A DNA stretch of 64,000 nucleotides, from NCBI RefSeq assembly GCF_002979455.1, contig NZ_PCOU01000015.1, positions 61,064-125,063 on the forward strand. Direction: 5' to 3'. The notes beneath the pieces were generated by a model that was not told where the DNA came from, did not search any database, and saw nothing but the letters and a program-made list of their open reading frames with translations. The stretch is from Chryseobacterium sp. MYb7. GTDB taxonomy: Bacteria > Bacteroidota > Bacteroidia > Flavobacteriales > Weeksellaceae. The position numbers were made by a program, and so were the translations under genes. This document shows, in pieces, positions 1 through 6,982 of the stretch; the stretch's first letter is position 1, and each line of letters starts with the position of its first letter.

Positions 1-800
1 TCTGCAATACCAATCATCTTTCCATCCACGTAAGCAGGAACCCCACACACCATATTTTCGGGTGCTTTTCCCAATCTTTCCGGCCAGTTTTTCCTTACCA
101 GTTCATGGTTGGCACCAATTCCTCCGGAAGCAATGATGATATTTGGAGCTGTATATTCAAATGTTGAGATTACATTTCTGTTGGTCTCAGCACCTCTTTC
201 CTTCGTATCATTTTCCAGAATATCTCCTTTAAGACCTTTTATCTTTCCGTTTTCTGTTACAAGTTCTGTTACCCGATGTCTGAATTTCATCTGAAGGAGT
301 CCTTTTTCCTGAGCTTTGTAAGCTTTTTCTACAAAAGGTTTTACAACTCCCGTACCTGTTCCCCAGCTGACATGAAAGCGAGGTACAGAATTCCCATGAC
401 CCGTTGCCGAACCGTCGCCACGCTCTGCCCAGCCTACCATAAACATCAGCTTAATTCTTAACTTAGAAATGTATTCATATTTTTCACCAGCAGCGAATTT
501 AAGATAAGCTTCAGCCCATTGGCGAGGCCAATAGTCTTCCGGACGGTCAAAACCAGCTGTTCCTTTCCAGTCCTGTAGTGCCAGATCATAAGAATCTTTG
601 ATTCCCATTCTTCTTTGCTGGGGTGAATTGATGAGAAATAATCCTCCGAAGGACCAGAATGCCTGTCCACCAATGTTCTGTTCAGTTTCCTGATCTAAAA
701 GCAGTACTTTTTTCCCGGTATTGGTAATTTCCATCGCAGCGGTAAGCCCTGCCAGTCCGGTTCCGATGATAATGGCATCAGGCTGGAATTGATCTTCCAT
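1..800 (-). CDS. FAD-binding dehydrogenase, N-terminal part (runs off window)
   Basis: Translating the minus strand from the ATG at 800 gives an open frame of about 266 residues up to the window edge. The N-terminus carries a dinucleotide-binding GTGLAG motif at about residues 13-18, followed by an acidic end of strand two (KKVLLLDQE) and the run GGQAFWSFGGLF. This pattern is typical of fumarate-reductase/KstD-type flavoproteins annotated as FAD-binding dehydrogenase, usually about 550 residues, so roughly half is missing. These soluble flavoproteins oxidise or reduce C-C bonds next to carbonyl or carboxyl groups; the substrate cannot be told from this part. The gene stands alone and diverges from the small gene at 909. 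Confidence 0.85.
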   Translation of the reverse strand, partial: MEDQFQPDAIIIGTGLAGLTAAMEITNTGKKVLLLDQETEQNIGGQAFWSFGGLFLINSPQQRRMGIKDSYDLALQDWKGTAGFDRPEDYWPRQWAEAYLKFAAGEKYEYISKLRIKLMFMVGWAERGDGSATGHGNSVPRFHVSWGTGTGVVKPFVEKAYKAQEKGLLQMKFRHRVTELVTENGKIKGLKGDILENDTKERGAETNRNVISTFEYTAPNIIIASGGIGANHELVRKNWPERLGKAPENMVCGVPAYVDGKMIGIA

Positions 801-908
801 TTTCAAGGTATTTTTATGTTGATGATACTTGATATAAATGTATTAAATATTTAAATGAAGCCGTTAAAAAAATCTTAATACTTTTACTCTTTAATACAAA
901 ATAAAGAA

Positions 909-1172
909 ATGAAAGAAAATCGTATATATCAGGCATTTGCTGTTTCAAAGGATGGAACCAGGCATCTCATTGAAGCTGAATCCATTATTATACAACTTGA
1001 AGAAGAAATTGAAATTTCGCTTGTTCCTCCTCATCCTGTTTTTCAGGGAAAACTGACGCTTTCCACCGGATCAGCCATCCGAGGCAGGGAGAATGAAAGA
1101 GATAGAGGAACCCAACTCATTATAGAACCCGGAGCGACAAATGTAATTCATATTACTCCAAAAAGGTTTTAA
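909..1172 (+). CDS. Small conserved-looking hypothetical protein (87 aa)
   Basis: An 87-residue open frame starts at an ATG in an AT-rich intergenic region, divergent from the FAD dehydrogenase. There is no signal peptide or membrane segment. The composition is ordinary for a soluble protein, with alternating beta-like stretches (EAESIIIQLEEEIEISLV, then TQLIIEPGATNVIHITP). I do not recognise a family. The frame is rich in codons used by neighbouring genes and no better frame exists on the other strand, so it is probably real. Confidence 0.55.
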   Translation: MKENRIYQAFAVSKDGTRHLIEAESIIIQLEEEIEISLVPPHPVFQGKLTLSTGSAIRGRENERDRGTQLIIEPGATNVIHITPKRF

Positions 1173-1232
1173 ATTCTATAAAATATCTTTAATAGAGCCA
1201 TTTGTCTATAGGCAGACTCTACAAAACATTTC

Positions 1233-1240
1233 TATCTTTG
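1233..1240 (+). promoter_or_regulatory. Bacteroidota -7 element TATCTTTG before the rhodanese gene
   Basis: TATCTTTG matches the TAnnTTTG consensus. Transcription would begin near 1246, so a GTG at 1240 lies inside the promoter and cannot be the start codon; this supports the ATG at 1255. I do not see a well-spaced -33 element. Confidence 0.5.
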
Positions 1241-1254
1241 TGAAAAATAGAAGT

Positions 1255-1683
1255 ATGAAGTATTTGTTTATCATTGCTTGCTTTGTCTGCTCGGTTTTCA
1301 GCCATGCACAGCAAAAACAGGATCCATGGAAAGGCAGCCAGCTGATGGATCCCGCGTTACTGGCTTCCAGAATTGAAAAGCATAAAGTAAAAGATCTTGT
1401 GATCATTTCAGTAGGTCCCGAAGCTATTGTCAAAGGTTCTGTAGATATTGGGCCAACCCATGAGCCTGAAAATCTGGAAAAACTGAGAACTTATCTTAAA
1501 GATGTTCCAAAGAACAGAGAGATTGTGATCTACTGCGGATGCTGTCCTTTTGTAAAATGTCCTAATATACGTCCTGCTTTTGCATTGCTGATGGAAATGG
1601 GTTTCAAAAATGCGAAGCTTTTAAATCTTCCGAAAAATATTAAAACAGACTGGTTAGATAAAAACTATCCTACAAATGATTAA
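1255..1683 (+). CDS. Exported rhodanese-like domain protein
   Basis: The protein has about 142 residues from the ATG at 1255. It opens with a clear signal peptide (KYLFIIACFVCSVFSHAQ) and should be periplasmic. A single rhodanese-like domain follows, with the active-loop cysteine in IVIYCGCCPF; two further cysteines nearby (CGCC, then VKCPN) are unusual. Rhodanese-fold proteins transfer sulfane sulfur or act as thiol carriers. The gene overlaps or abuts a TlpA-like thioredoxin gene by a few bases, which suggests a joint periplasmic thiol or sulfur redox role; that link is inference. Confidence 0.75.
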   Translation: MKYLFIIACFVCSVFSHAQQKQDPWKGSQLMDPALLASRIEKHKVKDLVIISVGPEAIVKGSVDIGPTHEPENLEKLRTYLKDVPKNREIVIYCGCCPFVKCPNIRPAFALLMEMGFKNAKLLNLPKNIKTDWLDKNYPTND

Positions 1684-1684
1684 G

Positions 1685-2188
1685 ATGAAAACCGGTTTTA
1701 CCATACCATTTTTAATACTATTTTCAGGATATATTGCTGCCCAAAACAAAATAGAAATAGGAAAGAAAGCTCCTGAAATTATAATGACTAAGGCAGATGG
1801 AACTTCATTTTCTCTTTCAACATTAAAGGGAAAACTGGTTCTGATTGATTTCTGGGCAACGTGGTGTGCTCCATGTGTAGAGGAACAGCCTCAATTGAAA
1901 ACGATGTATGATACCTATTCAGAGCAGGTAAAAAATAATCAGTTTGAAATCCTGGGAGTTTCTTTAGACAAGAATAAAGAAAGCTGGCAGAAAGCGATTG
2001 ACAGATTTCATATCAACTGGATACAGATCAGTGATTTAAAATTCTGGAAAAGCCCTGTAGCAAAACTTTATGAAGTTGATGAACTACCTTTTAACGTCAT
2101 TATTGACGGGCAGGGAACTATTTTAGCTAAAAATCTTCATGGTAAAGAGCTGGAAGAATTGATAAAGGAAAAACTGATTCAAAAGTAG
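1685..2188 (+). CDS. TlpA/ResA-like exported thioredoxin
   Basis: The protein has a signal peptide ending near YIAAQ, then an AhpC/TSA-Redoxin type thioredoxin fold with the active site FWATWCAPC about 55 residues in. The conserved cis-proline region is DELPFNVIID. This is the TlpA/ResA/DsbE-like family that reduces disulfides in the periplasm, for example in cytochrome c maturation or protection of exported thiols. About 167 residues is normal for a stand-alone member. Another ATG at 1676 would overlap the rhodanese gene by 8 bases; the ATG at 1685 gives a more typical signal peptide. The two genes look cotranscribed and end at a strong hairpin. Confidence 0.85.
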   Translation: MKTGFTIPFLILFSGYIAAQNKIEIGKKAPEIIMTKADGTSFSLSTLKGKLVLIDFWATWCAPCVEEQPQLKTMYDTYSEQVKNNQFEILGVSLDKNKESWQKAIDRFHINWIQISDLKFWKSPVAKLYEVDELPFNVIIDGQGTILAKNLHGKELEELIKEKLIQK

Positions 2189-2211
2189 AACAGAATTTCT
2201 TAATACAATGT

Positions 2212-2247
2212 AAAAAGAGTGGTAAGTTGTTTTACCACTCTTTTTTT
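2212..2247 (+). terminator. Rho-independent terminator after tlpA-like gene
   Basis: A stem of nine or more pairs (GAGTGGTAA with TTACCACTC, extended by A-T pairs) is followed by seven T residues, just after the TAG stop at 2188. Confidence 0.85.
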
Positions 2248-2538
2248 GTTGAAAAAGATAGAAGCATTTGTGTATTAGAATCGTGTCATAATAATTTAAT
2301 ATTATTTTGTAGATATAGATTAATGATTATGAGGGAATCAACCATCGCATCCAACCTTAATGTAAATATAATAAATTATCTTTACTAAATCACTAAATAT
2401 TGAAATATATTAAATATTTAATTTCTTATTAAAATTCAGTTCAAGAATAAAACCTTACACTGAAACTTTTATCCCTGCTTCCAAGTTGTTGATATACAAA
2501 ATACTGAGTACTTGTTTTTGTCTTCTAATTTTGTTGGC
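2248..2538. other. AT-rich intergenic stretch without a recognisable gene
   Basis: About 290 bases lie between the terminator and the DoxX-like gene. I see only short AT-rich self-complementary runs (for example near 2400-2420) and no convincing reading frame or consensus promoter. Confidence 0.4.
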
Positions 2539-2934
2539 ATGATAAAGAACTTTTACCTTCGGTTGGCCCTTTCAGTAATATTACTAATGCATAGTGTGAT
2601 TTCTATTTTCAGTGGAGATGTGAACAATTTTGGGAATATTTACCTGAACAGTTTAGGATTCAGTCCTATAGGCATTTATGTAGCGTGGGCCGTAAAACTG
2701 ACTCATCTTTTCTCAATACCATTACTGTGGATTGACAGATGTATCAAACCAGTAGCATTCTGTAATATTCTCATTTTTGCTTTTGGAATTTATTACGTTC
2801 ACTGGCAGAATGGATGGTTTGTGGTAGGAGGCGGCACCAACGGAATTGAGTACAATGTTTTGCTGATTTTCAGTTTTTTTAATCTTATGTATCCTGAAGT
2901 ATATTTAAAGTTTAAGAATAAAAAGAATACTTAG
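2539..2934 (+). CDS. DoxX-like small integral membrane protein
   Basis: From the ATG at 2539 the protein has 131 residues with about four hydrophobic helices (LALSVILLMHSVISIF, a helix near AVKLTHLFSIPLL, FCNILIFAFGIYYV and a final VLLIFSFFNLMYP). This matches the four-helix DoxX-type membrane fold found in many Flavobacteria; function is not established. A TTG at 2512 would add nine residues with no helix, so the ATG is preferred. It stands upstream of a two-component pair but has its own spacing. Family assignment rests on length and topology rather than a decisive motif. Confidence 0.65.
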   Translation: MIKNFYLRLALSVILLMHSVISIFSGDVNNFGNIYLNSLGFSPIGIYVAWAVKLTHLFSIPLLWIDRCIKPVAFCNILIFAFGIYYVHWQNGWFVVGGGTNGIEYNVLLIFSFFNLMYPEVYLKFKNKKNT

Positions 2935-3033
2935 ATCTCCAACAATGATCTCCTTTACCAATCTTTATTATTTAACATGAATCGAAACGAGTAGTTTGTA
3001 GATCATTGTGTTCATTTGCTAGACTTATATTTC

Positions 3034-3041
3034 TATATTTG
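3034..3041 (+). promoter_or_regulatory. Promoter -7 element TATATTTG before the histidine kinase
   Basis: TATATTTG fits TAnnTTTG exactly; TTG/TTTG runs lie upstream at 3007-3018. Transcription would start near 3048, which leaves the TTG at 3084 as the first reasonable start in the kinase frame. A 9-base inverted repeat (CAATGATCT at 2943, AGATCATTG at 3000) flanks the region and could be regulatory. Confidence 0.45.
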
Positions 3042-3083
3042 ACTGAGTAACCGGTACTTTGTACTATTAAATCATTATTAAGC

Positions 3084-4157
3084 TTGAAACGAAACAGCGG
3101 ATCTAAGTTACGGGTTCATTTGCTTTTTTGGATATTGTATTATATTCTGGAAGTTTATCTTGACTTTTACTGGTCCAGATATCAGTTTCCGGATTTTAAA
3201 TGGCAGATAAGACTTCAGAATACGCTTATGCTGGAGCTTGGTTATCTTTTGGTCAAAATGCCTCTTGCCTATGCATTACTGTATGTGTACGATAAGATTC
3301 ATAGTAAAGAGATTTTCAAATACGTTTTCTATATTCTTATTGTAATAACAGCCGTTTTGGGGCATCGTTTCTTCACTCATTTTATCATTTATCCTTATAT
3401 CTATGGTGTTACAGAAACTCTGGACGGAAAGCTGCCTTCAGAGTTTATCAATGGTTATGTGGCTTTCAATTCTTTTATGGATTTGATTTTTATGGCAGGG
3501 CTTATCTTCGGGGTTGAAATTACAAGGCAGAAAAACCTGTTGAAAGACCAGATTTCTCAATTAAAATCAGAAAAACTGGATCAGGAACTGACAATGCTGA
3601 AGGCACAGATCAATCCACATTTTCTTTTCAATACCCTCAATAACATCTATGGAATGGCTTTAAAAAAAGCGGACGAAACTCCGGAAGTCATTCTACAGCT
3701 TTCCAAAATAATGCGTTATAATATCTATGAAGCAGCAGAAAATACCATTTCCATAGCTAAGGATATTGAAAACATAAGGGATTTTATACAAATCCAGAAG
3801 ATCCGCCACCGTGAGCTAACCTTAAATTTTACAGAAGATATTGATAATCCTTCTCAGGAAATCTCCCCTTTGATATTGATACAATTTGTAGAAAATGCCT
3901 TTAAACATGGTGTTTCAGAAAGCTTAGGAAATACATTCATAAGTATTGATATTCATTTAAAGAACGGAATTCTTACTTATGCTGTAGAAAACTCCAAAGA
4001 AGAACAGATCCAACAGCATTCTACCCAAATAGGACTGAAAAATATCCGTAGGCAGCTTGAACTGCTTTATCCTCAACACAAGCTTTCCGTGGAAGATAAG
4101 AAAGACCGTTATTTTGTAACCTTAATCATAGATTTTCATGACACCCGAAGTCTCTAA
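3084..4157 (+). CDS. LytS/YehU-type sensor histidine kinase
   Basis: The 357-residue protein has four or so N-terminal membrane helices (VHLLFWILYYIL, LLVKMPLAYALLYV, YVFYILIVITAVLG, FMDLIFMAGLIFG), a short coiled coil (QKNLLKDQISQLKSEKL) and a His_kinase domain. The phospho-accepting histidine sits in QINPHFLFNTLNNIYG at about residue 180, and the ATP-binding N-box is LIQFVENAFKHG. It phosphorylates the partner regulator whose gene overlaps its end by 20 bases. No ATG lies near the start; TTG at 3084 is used, placed 40 bases after a good promoter. The signal sensed is unknown. Confidence 0.9.
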   Translation: MKRNSGSKLRVHLLFWILYYILEVYLDFYWSRYQFPDFKWQIRLQNTLMLELGYLLVKMPLAYALLYVYDKIHSKEIFKYVFYILIVITAVLGHRFFTHFIIYPYIYGVTETLDGKLPSEFINGYVAFNSFMDLIFMAGLIFGVEITRQKNLLKDQISQLKSEKLDQELTMLKAQINPHFLFNTLNNIYGMALKKADETPEVILQLSKIMRYNIYEAAENTISIAKDIENIRDFIQIQKIRHRELTLNFTEDIDNPSQEISPLILIQFVENAFKHGVSESLGNTFISIDIHLKNGILTYAVENSKEEQIQQHSTQIGLKNIRRQLELLYPQHKLSVEDKKDRYFVTLIIDFHDTRSL

Positions 4158-4839
4158 AAAATATAACTGCATTATTGTAGAAGACGAGCCCATTGCTTCA
4201 GAAATTCTGGAAAATTTTATCTCCAGAGATCCGGAACTGAATCTTGTGGGAAAATGCGCTGATGCTGTATATGCCAGCAGTCTTTTAAGTATTCATGAAG
4301 TGGATCTGATGTTTCTGGATCTTCATCTTCCGGTAGTAAAAGGGTTTAATTTCCTCAGAAAAGTAAAAAATCCTCCGTTTGTCATTGTTACCACAGCCTA
4401 TCATCAATATGCTGTAGAAGGCTATGAGCTTGATATTACGGATTATCTGATGAAACCCATTCCATATGGGCGTTTTCAGACGGCTGTTGGCAAATTCAAA
4501 CATTTGATGGAAGCAGAAGATGCTTTACTGGAAGTTGCTGAGCGTGATTTTATTTTTATCAGCATTGGAAGAAAGCAGGTGAAAGTTATTCTTCAGGACA
4601 TTTTATATATTGAAAGTTTAAGAGAATATATTCATATTCATACAAAAGCGGAGACTTTCACCTTTAAAATGCCTATCAGTAAAATAGAAGAGACTTTAAA
4701 TCCAAAAATGTTTACCCGCATTCATAAATCCTATATTATATCCCGATCAAAAATAGAAGAAAAGTCTGCGAATATCATTCAGATCAATGGGAAAAAACTT
4801 CCTGTGGGAAGAACTTATAAGCCGTTGATGGAGCTTTAG
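4138..4839 (+). CDS. LytR/AlgR-family response regulator (receiver + LytTR)
   Basis: The receiver domain (about residues 8-125) has the acidic pair VEDEP, the phospho-acceptor aspartate in MFLDLHLP at about residue 61, the conserved Thr in VTTAYH and the lysine in LMKPI. A LytTR DNA-binding domain follows (about 140-233) with the typical RIHKSYIIS segment. These regulators bind direct repeats upstream of their targets. The gene overlaps the kinase gene, so the two are translationally coupled. No obvious target gene is adjacent; the next gene on this strand is 750 bases away. Confidence 0.93.
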   Translation: MTPEVSKKYNCIIVEDEPIASEILENFISRDPELNLVGKCADAVYASSLLSIHEVDLMFLDLHLPVVKGFNFLRKVKNPPFVIVTTAYHQYAVEGYELDITDYLMKPIPYGRFQTAVGKFKHLMEAEDALLEVAERDFIFISIGRKQVKVILQDILYIESLREYIHIHTKAETFTFKMPISKIEETLNPKMFTRIHKSYIISRSKIEEKSANIIQINGKKLPVGRTYKPLMEL

Positions 4840-4861
4840 GGGTTGATGTGAAATTATGTTT

Positions 4862-4918
4862 AAAACCACCCCGTCAAAAATTCAAAGAATTTTTGCCACC
4901 CCTCCGGAGGAGGGGAGT
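4862..4918 (+). repeat. Interspersed palindromic repeat, copy A
   Basis: The sequence begins ACCACCCCGTC, contains the palindromic core AAAATTCAAAGAATTTT, then GCCACCCCTCC and an AGGAGGGG arm. The reverse complement of the same arrangement occurs at 11237-11300 and a degraded copy at 25946-26000. It lies after a stop codon, as REP-type elements often do. Confidence 0.7.
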
Positions 4919-4988
4919 TATCAGTCGTTTGATTCAAAGGCAGAGAAATATAAAGAGATAGTCTATTATTTGAATGTTGAATAATGTT

Positions 4989-5027
4989 TTGGCTTAATGA
5001 TGAGTGATCATCTTAAGCCAATTTTTT
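4989..5027 (+). terminator. Terminator between the response regulator and sugE
   Basis: TTGGCTTAA pairs with TTAAGCCAA around an inner GATGA/TCATC stem, followed on the plus strand by ATTTTTT. It sits between convergent genes and could act in both directions, although the T-run is better on the plus strand. Confidence 0.75.
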
Positions 5028-5028
5028 A

Positions 5029-5346
5029 TTAAAATAGCTTAAGACCAACGATTCCCACTACAATCAGCAATGCAGAAAGTAATCTTAAAATACTGGCTGA
5101 ATCCTGGAAAAACAGAATCCCAACCAACAATGTTCCTACTGCACCAATTCCTGTCCAGACTGCATATGCAGTTCCGATCGGGATGCTTTTCTGGGCATAC
5201 CAGAGAAATCCTCCGCTTATCGTCATACATAAGATTGAGAACATGATCCAGCTCCATTTATTATTTTCCGGCTGTTGAGATAATTTAAGCCCCAAAGGCC
5301 ATCCAATTTCAAAAATTCCTGCGATAATTAATGCAATCCAGTTCAT
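5029..5346 (-). CDS. sugE: SMR-family exporter, SugE/Gdx type
   Basis: This 105-residue protein has four membrane helices. It carries the SMR glutamate in IFEIGWPLGLK at residue 13 and the SugE-type signature GTAYAVWTGIGAVG in helix three. The Gdx subgroup of these dimeric proton-coupled exporters removes guanidinium; others remove quaternary ammonium compounds. The signature favours the SugE/Gdx side over EmrE. I did not find a guanidine riboswitch upstream. It is monocistronic and diverges from mug with about 250 bases between the two starts. Confidence 0.88.
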   Translation of the reverse strand: MNWIALIIAGIFEIGWPLGLKLSQQPENNKWSWIMFSILCMTISGGFLWYAQKSIPIGTAYAVWTGIGAVGTLLVGILFFQDSASILRLLSALLIVVGIVGLKLF

Positions 5347-5528
5347 ACTATTTGTTTTAATGATGTCTTAAAATGGGTTCTTTATTATAGAATATCACAT
5401 CATAATTACTGTCACAAAATTACCGTTATCAATTCATATTGAATACCATAAAGTAGGTGACACCGCAAAAACTGGAGATAAAACGTCTTTTAAAGAAGAT
5501 GAAACGTACCGTATTTTTTAATAAAATT

Positions 5529-5536
5529 TATCTTTG
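5529..5536 (+). promoter_or_regulatory. Promoter -7 element TATCTTTG before mug
   Basis: TATCTTTG fits the Bacteroidota -7 consensus exactly and lies 60 bases upstream of the mug ATG; no strong -33 element is visible. Confidence 0.45.
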
Positions 5537-5595
5537 AATCTTACAAATATTGATACCTTTAAGCTGTAAATTAATCTTTTATACAGACCAATCTA

Positions 5596-6099
5596 ATGCT
5601 GACAGACATTATTTCAACAGATCTCAACGTTATTTTTTGCGGAATCAATCCAGGTTTAAAATCATCCAATGATGGTTATCACTTTTCCGGAAGGAGTAAC
5701 CGTTTTTGGAAAGTACTGCATCAGTCAGGTTTTACACCATATGAAATAGAAGCGGTACATGATACTTCTCTTCTGGATTTCGGATATGGACTGACTACTG
5801 CTGTGGCAAGAGCAACTTCGCGTGCAGATGAGCTTTCTAAGGAAGAATTTGATGAATCTCTTGAAAGTTTCAAATTAAAAATAACAAACTATCAACCGGA
5901 ATATATTGCTTTTCTTGGTAAAGCAGCGTACAAGGCATTTTCTAAAAAGAAAGAAATTCTTTGGGGAGAACAGCCTGAAGACTTCTGTGGAGCAAAAGTA
6001 TGGGTTTTACCGAATACCAGTGGTTTGAACCGTGGTTTTTCCCTTGACAATCTGGTTATTCATTATAAAGAGTTTTATGATTCGGTTCATGAATCCTGA
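5596..6099 (+). CDS. mug: G/U mismatch-specific uracil-DNA glycosylase
   Basis: The 167-residue protein is a Mug/TDG family DNA glycosylase that removes uracil (or ethenocytosine) opposite guanine. Motif one is FCGINPGLKSS near residue 14, with the Asn that positions catalytic water in this family, and motif two is LPNTSGLNRGF near residue 138. Length matches E. coli Mug (168). It converges with a second glycosylase gene whose stop codon lies only three bases away, so a base-excision repair pair is arranged tail to tail. Confidence 0.93.
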   Translation: MLTDIISTDLNVIFCGINPGLKSSNDGYHFSGRSNRFWKVLHQSGFTPYEIEAVHDTSLLDFGYGLTTAVARATSRADELSKEEFDESLESFKLKITNYQPEYIAFLGKAAYKAFSKKKEILWGEQPEDFCGAKVWVLPNTSGLNRGFSLDNLVIHYKEFYDSVHES

Positions 6100-6102
6100 T
6101 AT

Positions 6103-6708
6103 TTATACTTTATTGGGCTTGCTCACATATTTGTTTTCTTTTACAAAGAAACGCCAGGGCAAAAGAGCATCTTCCTGTGCATAAGCAACACCTATACGAG
6201 GTCCTGTAATGATTTCGTCCGGAGTATATGAAATACCATGATCCTCAATCCATATTTCATTTTCCGTTAAATCTTTTTTGTTGAATGACCGATCAATCCC
6301 CAATGCTTTGGATGCTGATCCCGGACCTGCAGAAATGGCTGGTTTAGAAGCCGGCATATTTCTCCTTAGTTCCATGATTTCTTTACCTATCAAAGGTTCT
6401 ACAGCTCTCACCAGAACAGCATGAGGATCATCTTCCACAGAAGTTACTACATTGAAAAGGTGATGGATTCCATAACATAAATATACATAAGAAATTCCGC
6501 CCTGGCTGTATAATGTTTCTGTGCGGTCAGTTCGTCTTCCTCCATATGCATGGGAAGCTTTATCTTTAACGCCAAAATAGGCTTCTGTTTCTACAATGAT
6601 TCCGGCTGTTGTTTCACCATTGATTTCCGTAAAAAGCACTTTTCCCAAAAGATCCTGAGCCAGAAACAGAACATCTTGATTGGAATAATAGGAGCGTGGT
6701 AGTTTCAT
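6103..6708 (-). CDS. 3-methyladenine DNA glycosylase (AAG/MPG family)
   Basis: The 201-residue protein matches the AAG (MPG) family that excises alkylated purines. Conserved segments are LAQDLLGKVL, the catalytic-glutamate region IIVETEAYFG, the aromatic intercalation segment VYLCYGIHHLFNVV, and VLVRAVEP. AGPGSASKALGI is the typical C-terminal block. Length is usual for bacterial members. It is convergent with mug and no other gene is attached. Confidence 0.93.
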   Translation of the reverse strand: MKLPRSYYSNQDVLFLAQDLLGKVLFTEINGETTAGIIVETEAYFGVKDKASHAYGGRRTDRTETLYSQGGISYVYLCYGIHHLFNVVTSVEDDPHAVLVRAVEPLIGKEIMELRRNMPASKPAISAGPGSASKALGIDRSFNKKDLTENEIWIEDHGISYTPDEIITGPRIGVAYAQEDALLPWRFFVKENKYVSKPNKV

Positions 6709-6902
6709 GAATGATTTTAGAAATTATTCACTCAAATTTAGTCATAATCTTATAGAAATGGAAGTCCTTGGAAACGAAGTAGACAAAAGGTACCACAAAA
6801 AGGCACATTTCATAAAATAGTGATTAATTTGGCACATCCATTGTTTCTTATTATTTAACATCATTTTACACCACTATAAAAATTTATAGGTTTTGACACT
6901 TA

Positions 6903-6980
6903 TTTTTCCCTGGAGCAATCCGGGGAATTTTTGTTTAATCCTACAACAAAAAAGTCCCACATCACTGTGAGACTTTTGTT
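6903..6980. terminator. Two hairpins downstream of the DPP-IV gene
   Basis: One hairpin at 6945-6980 (AAAAGTCcCAC with GTGaGACTTTT) reads on the minus strand as a stem followed by a T-run just after the DPP-IV stop. A second hairpin at about 6906-6927 (TTCCC with GGGAA around GGA/TCC) has T-runs on either side. Together they probably isolate the minus-strand operon. Confidence 0.65.
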
Positions 6981-6982
6981 AT

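Noticed and set aside
5347..5595. Guanidine riboswitch before sugE
   Set aside because: I could not find the conserved ACGR/GGAGC-type core expected for ykkC-class RNAs.
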